Assembly: GCA_009767595.1 (NCBI GenBank)
Contig: VSDK01018620.1
Coordinates: forward strand, 60,835-124,834
Source: Symbiodinium kawagutii
Taxonomy: Eukaryota; Sar; Dinophyceae; Suessiales; Symbiodiniaceae
Direction of reading: 5' to 3'
Length of the DNA stretch: 64,000 bases
Numbering within the stretch: position 1 is the stretch's first letter; the number at the start of each line of letters is the position of its first letter. The position numbers were made by a program, and so were the translations under genes. The notes below the pieces were generated by a model. The model did no database searches. It saw only the letters and a program-made list of their open reading frames with translations, and was not told the DNA's origin. Positions 44,585 to 53,600 of this stretch are shown one piece after another.

Positions 44585-47500
44585 ATGAGCAGCACTGACA
44601 CTGATGAGAGGGCTGCCCAAATCTTCAGAGGTGCTAGAACGGGGAAGGGGAAAAAAACTAAGGCTATTCATGCTAAGTCAGCTGGCACAAAAACAACTCG
44701 AAAAGTTGTTGACAAGCGTACCACTGGTGAGTTCAAGAACACATTTCACGAGCGGCTTGCCAGAGTGAGAGCCAATTCCAAAGGATGTGACCATTGTGGC
44801 TTCCAGTGCCTTGAACATGCTGCCTCCTTCCTTGAGGGAGTATTGACATGGAGGGCAGAATTTCGTGATTCATTTGCGGAAGCACAGGATAAGGAGCTCT
44901 TATGGATATACACAGCTTGTCGTTCTCAAAATGTGAGACCGAAGCGGAAGAGGAATTTTGAAGCTTCATCAGTCGAGACATCGCATTCTCAGCAGATGAC
45001 AAAAACTAGGAAGACACAGACTCAGAATCAGAACCAAGAGGATGTGCACTCTTCTACGGAAACAAGTGAACCTCCACGAGGAAAAAGCCCAGAGCCTTTG
45101 AGCCTTGGTGAGATGAAAGATGAGGACGTCAGCCAGACCACTGTCAAGGTCAAGGCTCGGAAACATCGTGTGAGAGCAGTCTCGAAAAGGCCATCTGTGG
45201 ATCTTTCAAAACTTGTTCACAGCACATCATCAAGTTCCTGTCAAGATGGTTCTGTGTGTATGAAAGTGGCAACGTTCTTGCTTGGTATTGGCTTTAGTCG
45301 AATGCAGCGAGCCACTCGGCTTCATTCTAAGACAGTGAACAGTGTCACAGTGAAACTCATGTTCAAAATTTGAAGGACAATCACTGTCAAGGTGCAGGCT
45401 CGGAAACATCGTGTGAGAGCAGTCTCGAAAAGGCCATCTGTGGATCTTTCAAAACTTGTTCACAGCACATCATCAAGTTCCTGTCAAGATGGTTCTGTGT
45501 GTATGAAAGTGGCAACGTTCTTGCTTGGTATTGGCTTTAGTCGAATGCAGCGAGCCACTCGGCTTCATTCTAAGACAGTGAACAGTGTCACAGTGAAACT
45601 CATGTTCAAAATTTGAAGGACAATCAAATTTAGAATCTATCATTTGCTTTCAGGTTATTGAAGGTCGCAAAGATGCTCGGTGTGGCAAGCGGGTTCCACT
45701 TGATCTGCAAGGCAAACAGATGTCAATATGCACATCGTTCTTGCAGCTGCGCTATCACACTGATGGGGAGTATTTACCCGATCGGTTTCACATGGAGGAT
45801 CGTTCATCAGGTGCTTTGACACAGATGACAGACCATGACAGTGATGGGCGATCAGTGGACTCAGCAGGCAATCACAATAATGATCCTGATGATGATCATG
45901 ATGCAGCTGAAAGGAATGACTGATTCTGTAACCAGCTGCGTTTTGCTGAGGAAAGGCCCAAGGCCAGCATGGCCTATGTGACCATTGTCAATATTACAAG
46001 GTGCAACTCAAGCGTCATCAAAGCACATCCTCACGTGTTAGACTGATGGAATCATACGCGCGTCACCTTGTGCAGAACTGGAAGGACCGTCAATATGATT
46101 CTGCATTGCATGGCCAAGCGTGCCAGACACGTGCAGCAATATTGGCTGGCACATCAGTTCATTCAATGTCACATGGTGTATCTTGGCTGCTGCACATATT
46201 AGCATTGTTTCTCATGTGTGATTTTGGCTTAATAAGGATGTTTCTTGTCCAAATGCAACTGTCATCCCTGAAGGTCATTCTCCTGCGGTCAGATGGCCTT
46301 GACCAGGCCAAACACCGTGTACCACGCACAATGATACAAAGCAAGTCGTTCAGCGAATTGATCAGACCTGCTTGTCATGTGATGATGACATGGATACACG
46401 GATATTCATTTGAATTCAGCATCAGTGATCCAGATTGCCTCAAGGTCACATGGCTTTGCAATGCTTTTCAATTTTGATTTGGCCCCAGTCTCATTTTGAG
46501 TTTTGTTTTGTTGCTTTTGTTCTGTAATAGTTTGAGTTTATACATATTATGAAGTCACTCACTTTGAACTGTAACTGTGATCTTCCTTCTGCAGGACACG
46601 TGCAATCACATTGAAGCCCTTGCGCGTCCATTGTCTCGCATCTATGATGAAATTGGTGGCTTACCAAAGCACATGTACCACATCATGGACAATACATCGA
46701 GCTGCAATAAGAATCAGATCATGTTTCGTTTTTTCACGAAACTCATAGTGATGAACGTTTTTCAAAGTGCGACCATGGCCTTTCCTATGAAAGGTCACAC
46801 TCACGGTCCGCTGGACGGGGTGGGAGGCCATGCTGTCACCAGAACTTCACATCAGGTGTTCAATTCAAGTGACGCACTGGTGAAAATATATGACGAGTTC
46901 ATCAAGGGAGCAAACTTCGAGAGAGGCACATTCTTGCAGGGGTGCTGGAAACACGATGAGTCACCGGACTGGTCACAATGGGCAAATGAGATACCCCTGC
47001 AGTTCAAACAGCACACTGGACCCCTTGCGCCACACGCCTTCAGATTCATCACGTGGAAGCATGTGACAGAGAAGGAGGTGACGGCTGCGAAATTTGTCAC
47101 AGAGGATTCTGCACTTGATGATGTCATGTGCCTCATCTACGCAAACATGAGTGATGAACTCCCATTTCAGATGATCCGACTGCTGAGAACCTGAATTTGA
47201 ACTGTAGTAGAATTTGATTTGTTTTCCAAAAAATGGTTTTAAAAATTTGCCTTCTTTACCTGCTGTCATGCGATACTTTCCTGGCCACTGGCCCAGGATC
47301 ACGTGCAGCCAGTGCATTGCGGGTTCAGATGAAGCAGCAACCGGAAGGTCAAAGACCAAGACGCCCGATTGCAAGAGCTGACAGGGAGAAGGTGGTGCAG
47401 AAGGCCACTGTGGCCTTTCAACGGTCTGCTATCCCTGAAGAGGCATACAAATTCCTCACAGAGTGGGCCAAGGGCACATTGAGGAGACACCATCGACCAC

Positions 47501-47877
47501 AGAGCTACAGTGTCCTGACATTTATTACCCTGTCAAATGATCATGAACCTAGTTAATTTATTGAGCTTACTATATATATAATGACAGTTTAATTTCTGAA
47601 TGATTTGGTAGTAAAGCATTGGCTTGGAGCAATGATCCACTGAGGTTTCTTGAAGAATCGCTGTGATGATCCAGGGGACCTTCCAGTGAACCATCAATAT
47701 GATGTGCACCTTCCTCGACCCATCCAAGTGTCGTTCAATCACATCTCCGGGCCTCCAGTTGACGAAGCTGCTTGGCAGCAAGTTGACACTGACTGCTCAA
47801 GCATTGGCCTCAGCTGCAATCTGATTTGGGATTTTGTTCAGGTTGAACCGGCTTTGGAGAATGAAGAAGTCCGCTAG
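44585..47877 (+). CDS. DDE/RNase-H-type transposase-like gene, multi-exon
   Basis: Exon 1 starts at ATG 44585 (MSSTDTDERAAQIFRGARTG). It includes FKNTFHERLARVRANSKGCD, a CDHCGFQCLEH zinc-like cluster and a nuclear-type PKRKRN patch. Next coding blocks are about 45655-45900 (GKRVPLDLQGKQMSICTSF), 45985-46152 (CDHCQYYKVQLKRHQ; ESYARHLVQNWKDRQYDSAL), 46240-46460 (VILLRSDGLDQAKHRVPR and ISDPD), 46595-47190 (HMYHIMDNTSSCNKNQ and FPMKGHTHGPLDGVGGHAV), about 47295-47530 and 47653-47877 (stop). Asp in RSDGLDQAK, Asp in MDNTS-NKN and Asp after GHTH form a likely acidic triad of an RNase-H fold. The GHTHxxxD pattern is found in transposon-derived proteins filed as DUF7869 (from memory). I infer that it cuts at the 60-bp TIRs. 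A tandem 243-bp duplication interrupts the region after exon 1. Confidence 0.7.
45139..45624 (+). repeat. 243-bp tandem duplication inside the transposase gene
   Basis: 45139-45381 and 45382-45624 are almost identical; I see only a GTCA/GTGC-type change near the start. Each ends with ATGTTCAAAATTTGAAGGAC. The unit holds coding sequence (SKRPSVDLSKLVHSTSSS) and the exon 1 stop. It is very recent or an assembly duplicate. Confidence 0.95.
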
Positions 47878-47949
47878 TGATTCAGTGAGGTGATTTGATC
47901 AGTGCCTTGCCACCATCTCAACAAGTAAGTTTTTGTTTTACTTGTTGAC

Positions 47950-48190
47950 CCAACAAGTATGCTTAAGGCCTATTAGTTTACTTATTGGTCGTTTTCACCC
48001 CTTTGCTTTCCTTACTTCCCATCTGCCCCCTCCCTCTCCAATGCTCCCTGCCTAGGTGAGGGGCATGCTGGAGTCCACCTGTGAACATTTGCGCTGCAAG
48101 TACAAAAGCCATCTACACCTGTGATGCAATGAGACCAGTGACATCATCACATGTGAGTGTGACAATCTCCTGGTGAAATCATCCGGTGAA
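47950..48190 (-). repeat. Right inner inverted repeat
   Basis: The inverted partner of 21071-21309, starting CCAACAAGTATGCTTAAGGC. It has about 20 bp extra (CCCCCTCCCTCTCC region at 48027) and lacks a 23-bp segment present in the left copy. It begins 73 bp after the transposase stop, so it may include the transposase 3' end or a terminator. Confidence 0.92.
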
Positions 48191-48254
48191 ATGTGAAGTG
48201 ACAAGCCCTTTGTTTTTTTGATTATTTGAAGAAATCACCTTGGTGAAATCACTT

Positions 48255-48400
48255 AGTAAAACTGAAAGGGAAGATATCAGTGTCTGGGAGTTATTTGAAA
48301 CCCAATCAAGGAAGTCTACGCGGACAAGATTCATCATGAAATCTGTCAGCCTTCCTTCCATGAAGATTCCTTCTACAAGTTTCACATTGACATGGCAAAT
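48255..48400 (+). pseudogene. Mosaic of recombinase and 40.7-kb gene fragments
   Basis: 48262-48280 matches the recombinase gene (AGGGAAGATATCAGTGTC, encoding REDISV). It is joined directly to 48304-48395, which matches 41311-41400 of the 284-aa gene (AATCAAGGAAGTCTA.GCGG; CCTTCCTTCCATGAAGATTC) with a few differences. Two unrelated genes are thus stitched within 50 bp. The joined frame is not a plausible protein. Confidence 0.85.
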
Positions 48401-48972
48401 GATCCATGTTCAATGTTCCGAGCTTCGTTGGTGAGTGTTGCTGAGCATCATTGTGAGACATCTTGAAAATAAATGTGAAGACACTCACCTCTTGAAGCAT
48501 TGGTTTCACTCTAATGCCAAAATTTGAAATGTGAAAAGTGAAAAAGAATGGTTTCTGATATAATTTGAAAGCAATTAATCCACAATGGTATACCCTTGGC
48601 ACCTCCTGATTTGCAGGCTGGACTCTGGAACCCCATCACTCAGGAGGCTCCGCTGATCCTGGCTGACACAGAGTGGTTGCTACAACTAATCCAATATGAG
48701 TGCTGAACAGCTGAGGCCTTCCATCCACTCCACACCATGCCACATTTCTTGGGCAACCTTGGTCACATTGGGAATTGGCTGTGTTGGAGAAAGCAATCTC
48801 AAGACATTGTGAATCCTGACCTGGAATTGTACCCCCCTTAATGCAGGAGCAACACTTTTGTCAACGTGCCATCATGAGTTCAATGTGGCAGCTCAGATCT
48901 TCAGAGCCGATTCAAAGTGAATCCATTTCAGGATCACATCACAATGACTGTAATCATCTTGACATGCTGCGG

Positions 48973-49860
48973 CTAAGTGAGTGATGGACCAATAAGCCAG
49001 TCAACTGTCATGTCAGGAACATATTGATCCGTCACATTGCCTTCAAGCCAGGCCAGGGCAGAACTTGCATGGGGATATGCTTCTTCATCGCAATCATCCC
49101 TCAGCCAAGGTGGGAGAAGGCTTTCATCATGTTCATCATCTGATATTTCATCCGTCAGCCAAGGTGGGATAAGGCTTTCATCAAGTGATGATAATTCATC
49201 ACCATTGCTTTGAGATTCCAACAGTTCATGTGAATGGACCATGTGCCAGTCACTCGGCTCCGAAGCGGCATCTGAAGGCACAATGTTCCATTGGCTGAGC
49301 ACATCTGAATCACTGCCGGGAACCCCAAAGTGAAGATCATCCTTTAACCGCCTCTGACGTGATGCGACCTCATGCATCCTTGTTGCAAGGAAAAACATTT
49401 TGCGTGGCCCATCATCTGTCCAAAAGGCAACGTTGAATCTTCTGATGAACCTGATTTGCTTCCACAGTCTAGGGGGTGCAATGGAGCCAGTGCAGTGGAA
49501 GTCGTTGATGTGAATCACATGCCCTGCATCAGTTTGTTCTTGATGCCACTTGCCATGTACATCACTCCACGCAATGAAGCCCCCCCTGATCAGGAGACAA
49601 TGATCATGGCATGCCCTCACATTGATTCAAAGAACAGTGGGTGTGGTTGGGAAGTTAAACAATTGTTAGCCAATCAAATAAAAATGAAGTATTGCAATAT
49701 GACCCTGCACCTTGTGGTTCGTCTGAATGCCAGTTTTCGCTGACCTGAGGCCACATCCTCCACCAGCACCATATGCTCTTGGCGCTTGGCATGTGTCCAC
49801 AGGAGCGCATGACATACAGCCAAATGAGAATGAGCCATCCTTGAGGCACGTCACGCTGAG
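48973..49860 (-). CDS. Leftward gene of unknown function with PPWL repeats
   Basis: The main block runs from about 49590 to the stop at 48973. It begins after a CAG acceptor with GGFIAWSDVHGKWHQEQ, continues with APPRLWKQIRFIRRF and the basic RMHEVASRQRRLKDD, and ends with two acidic repeats, DESLIPPWLTDEISDD and DESLLPPWLRDD. The only in-frame ATG is internal (49398), so an upstream exon is needed. A candidate lies at about 49745-49860 with a CAG|GTCAGC donor. I recognise no family. It sits between the inner repeat and the right tip, and with the recombinase it is one of the few leftward genes. Confidence 0.5.
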
Positions 49861-50027
49861 TCACTTGAGCAGAAAGCTGACGAAAACAACTTGTCCATTC
49901 AAAGTTTGAACATTTGCAAAGTAGATATGTACAGTGTGATTTGCTTTGTCATCAACCCCCTGAGTCTCCCTGCGCTGTTCTCCAGGACAAGCGGCTTTGA
50001 ACCAGCACATCAAACAGCTGCAAATGA

Positions 50028-50139
50028 ATCATTGTGAATCATTGTGAATCACGGTGAATCATTGTGAATCATTGTGAATCATTGTGAATCATTGTGAATC
50101 ATTGTGAATCACGGTGAATCATTGTGAATCATTACTGAG
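50028..50139 (+). repeat. Right subterminal tandem array, 10-bp unit
   Basis: About ten copies of GAATCATTGT, two of them changed to GAATCACGGT. The outer edge is 319 bp from the right tip, mirroring the spacing of the left array. Confidence 0.95.
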
Positions 50140-50215
50140 GTTATCATATGAGTCATATGAGGTCATTTGATTTCATAGGATGTTACTGGTGAGGCTGTGG
50201 TCAAATGAGTCGAGG

Positions 50216-50242
50216 AACTTCCAGTCATATGAATCATATGAG
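50216..50242 (-). repeat. Right subterminal inverted box
   Basis: The inverted partner of 18931-18957, identical over 27 bp and 216 bp from the right tip. A shared CCACAGCCT block lies just inside it in both ends, near 18979 and near 50196 (inverted). The imperfect inverted repeat therefore extends about 300 bp inward. Confidence 0.9.
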
Positions 50243-50398
50243 CCATCTTCTACTTAAAATAAATTTGCTGATCCTATGTTGATTATTATCATACATAGGT
50301 GTATACAATGTATGCACATGCTTGATTCATGTGAAGGTTACATGTGTTAACTGTCAATATTTTCCATTTTCATGTGAAGTTACAATGACGTTAAGAAG

Positions 50399-50458
50399 CA
50401 AAATTTGAATCTACCAAATAGATTTGAAACTACCAAATGCCATGACACTGGCTTAATT
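50399..50458 (-). repeat. Right 60-bp terminal inverted repeat
   Basis: The exact inverted copy of 18699-18758. The outer end reads CACTGGCTTAATT, and host sequence starts at GCAAAAATTTCG. The absence of any mismatch suggests recent insertion or continued homogenisation of the ends. Confidence 0.97.
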
Positions 50459-50640
50459 GCAAAAATTTCGATGGAAAGATGGGTAGTCATACGGCCTACT
50501 GTGTGGAACACACAATTCAATTCCAAATTTTTACTTCTTCAGAGAGCTGCATCCCACCACACCCCACCACACACTCTTGCACACACATGCGCGTGACTCT
50601 GTTTTCTTCCGGTTTCATCTTGTGTCCTTGCGATTCTGCA

Positions 50641-53600
50641 GGGTTTGATGGAAGGGTGGCTCTGGAGGCATTGCCGAAACTATCGCCAGTGGGCATGTCG
50701 AACTGCCAACGGTGGGTTCTGTACTTCAAAAGCAACCTATTTCACTTTGTGCGCGTATAGATCGGTTTTGCGTCTTGGCGTTCCCCCAATGACAGCTTTT
50801 CGATTGAACTCGATCTACTTCCTGCGTGCCCTGAACGCTAAGATGGATACAGCATTCACATCTTGGTTTGCAATCCGAGAGGTTTTTGAAACATTCCAGA
50901 TAGTATAGATTTTTTGGTTGTAAGTGCAAATGTTTGCAACCTACCACGTACTCCTGTGACAATAAAACTCGATTTGTAACGCCCATGCTGCCGTGTTGTT
51001 GAAAAGCTGGATTCTGGAGTTCTCCGTCATGGAATTTGATGGGCAGATCTGTCGGTCGAGGTAAGACAAGACACAGGGTTGTCCATAAATCATCATAAAT
51101 CATATTACCCCATAGCTGGTTCTTTCCCCGAAAATTCCCCATTGATCATCTAAAGCAGACTTTAACTGGGGGTTCCATATCCCCATATTACTATATAGTT
51201 AAATGGCTTGTTGAGCAATTTGGAATCATTACTAATCGTTGTGAACCCGTAGTCATCCACCTTCCCCCAAATCATTCGGTTGATTTCTGAGCAGGACATT
51301 GGATGTTTGGACTGCACCGCAGTTTCCAGTCGCCATGGCGCTAGGGAAAAAATCACAAGTAGCGTATCAACTGCTTGGTCGTATCCATGCTACCTGGAAT
51401 CATCAACCAGTTTTTGAACAATATATTTTTTTTTGTGTTGAAACCATCCAACCAGTGGATATCGAGTGATCTTGAAGCATCAGCCAGTTAAACATCGAGG
51501 ATGTCAACAGTGATCTTGACTCTTCAGTGAAGTCGACGAACAGAAACCGACCTTCGCTTTCCCTGGCCTTGGTGAAGATGCCGCTTCGGCCAGGACGGGG
51601 TCTCAAGGGTTTTGTCGTTCGAGCCGCTGGTTTGCCTTACACCTGGAGCTGGGATCTCTGTGGCAAGAATTTGGTTTATGAAGTGCTGGATCCAAATTTA
51701 TAATGTGGTAGATGAATAAAGGTTGGATCAAGGGCTGTCCACATTGTTGGTTGCTGATTAATACCCGGCTACTATTACTGTAGCCTTTATCGATTGGTGA
51801 ACATCATCAGCAGCTGGATCTACCATTTAATCATTATCTATTGAATTCCGCTTATTGTTCCTAATTGTCCTCTTTTATTAACCCTGAATTGTTAGTTTTT
51901 AGCCACCATCTAACGATCATCAAGCCATCATCTAACCATCATTCAAACATGATTGAACCATCACCTAAACATCATTAAGCCATTACTCAACCATTATTCA
52001 ACATTATTCAACCATCACTTATACAACCATTATGAAGCCATCTAAACAACCATCATTGTACCATGATCATCCATGTGACCCCTGTTCACTACTGGCAGCT
52101 CCGCACGTTTCAGGAGTGGGACTTGCAGCTCTGGCAGTGGCAACCGCGGAGCATATCTTTCTCCAACAGAGCGGTGAGACGTGGCAGGTTTCGCCGGGCT
52201 GAGCTGTAGCCCGTTGGATGGTTGTACCGGAGACCAGGGACACTGCTCGATGGCTTGGTAGGTTAGCAAGATCCATATTGGTCGATAGTGGTTATTAAGG
52301 TGGTTATCGGAATTTTAGATAGTTTATATTGATCTATAGTGGTTATGAAGATAGTGATCCAATTTTTAGATCTTTTCTTAAGTGTAACTTTCTGTTGACA
52401 AACTATAGCTTGGCTTAGTTACTCATAAAGAGGCTTGATAGTTCACAAAGGATCTATAACTTGGTTGGTGATTTTGCAAAACCTTCCACGTCAGCTGCGG
52501 GTCCAGGTGAATGGCTGTCACTGGGACAGGAAATTCGACCAATTGGAACCCCCAGTTGTTCATAGCTTGGTGGTGCCAATCGCTGCGTTCCCAGCTTCGG
52601 TTCAGGTCAAAAATGATCTTGGACCGGTGGGGCTGGAGGGATGGGCCGCTTTGTCCAGCTCAGCTCTTCCAAAAAGACGCTTTGACAACCCACCGGTCAA
52701 AAAAGCTGTTAGAAACTATTTTAAAGGTTGAAAAGGTTAATCACCACTGTTAGAATCAAATATTACCAACCAATAGTTCAATAACCATGCAAAGACTGTT
52801 AAAATCCGTTGCGAAATAGAGCTGTTCAAAGGTTAACACTTAGATCAGTTGGAACTTCGAATGGTGAGTGCGGCTCGTCAGATGACGTATACTTTGGCAG
52901 CTTAGTGCCGTGTCCAAATGTTTGCATCAAATCAACCTGGGGCATCCTTAGGGTCCTGCAGATACAGCAAAAGGACATACTGCATCAAGTGGTACTGCCG
53001 TGTCATGGCATCCTGTGTCCCAAGCTTTGGTTCAACTGAGTGAGGCTTTCCAAAAAGAATGGCAGAAAGTTCTTGTTTCTTCACTGCACGGTTGGTAGAT
53101 CAATGCTGCACCTAAAGTTGGCACCATGCTTCACCCCCTTTTGCTTTGCAGCCCTTGCGCCTTCCCTCTACAAATTCGCGATGTCTCCGTGAGGACTTCT
53201 AGGTGATCATGGCACTCTCCGTGGTGCTGGTGGCTTTACGCATCATCCTGAGAGTTTGAAGCGGATGAAGCGAAGAATGTTTCGGTGGAGCAACATAGTG
53301 AAGCAACATACTTGCTTCAGGGGGAATCAACCAATTGGTTTCCAGAAAAATACCAGGAAACCAACCACGATGATTTGCTGGTAAATCAATGTACATCAAC
53401 CACTTTCCTGGACATTGTTGTGTAACCAGATTGGATGATTGAAGTCAGTTGAAAGTTGTGCTTAGATCCAGCTGTTCATCACCAGAAATTGGCACCAATT
53501 CTTCTTCCCGGAGCTGATGATTTCACCTGAGAAATGGGAGATCACTGTATACATCAAGAATTTACACTGGCTGGTGGTTGGGAGGAGCTAGGGGTGTCCT

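Larger units (their letters stand above)
18699..50458. mobile_element. Giant TIR-flanked DNA transposon carrying transposase, recombinase and methyltransferase genes
   Basis: The segment of 31,760 bp is bounded by a perfect 60-bp inverted repeat, beginning AATTAAGCCAGTG on the left and its complement on the right. TTAA lies at 18701-18704 and at 50453-50456, which fits a TTAA target-site duplication, although the palindrome makes this ambiguous. Inside each end the same order of structures is seen: a 27-bp inverted box, a tandem array, then an inner inverted repeat. Genes inside include a DDE-type transposase-like gene, a tyrosine recombinase, a C5 DNA methyltransferase, an ASCH-domain gene and several unknown multi-exon genes. 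I recognise no capsid, polymerase B, packaging ATPase or reverse transcriptase, which argues against a Polinton, a virus or an LTR element. The size, TIRs and gene set do not match any DNA transposon I know precisely. Boundaries are strongly supported by sequence; mobility is inferred. Confidence 0.88.

Noticed and set aside
18699..50458. Polinton, endogenous virus or Teratorn-type element
   Set aside because: No capsid, protein-primed polymerase, packaging ATPase, protease or herpes-like gene was recognised, and TIRs of 60 bp are short for Polintons.
18699..50458. piggyBac element, based on TTAA ends
   Set aside because: No piggyBac transposase signature was seen, and the TIR does not start with the usual CCC-type tip. 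TTAA alone is not enough.
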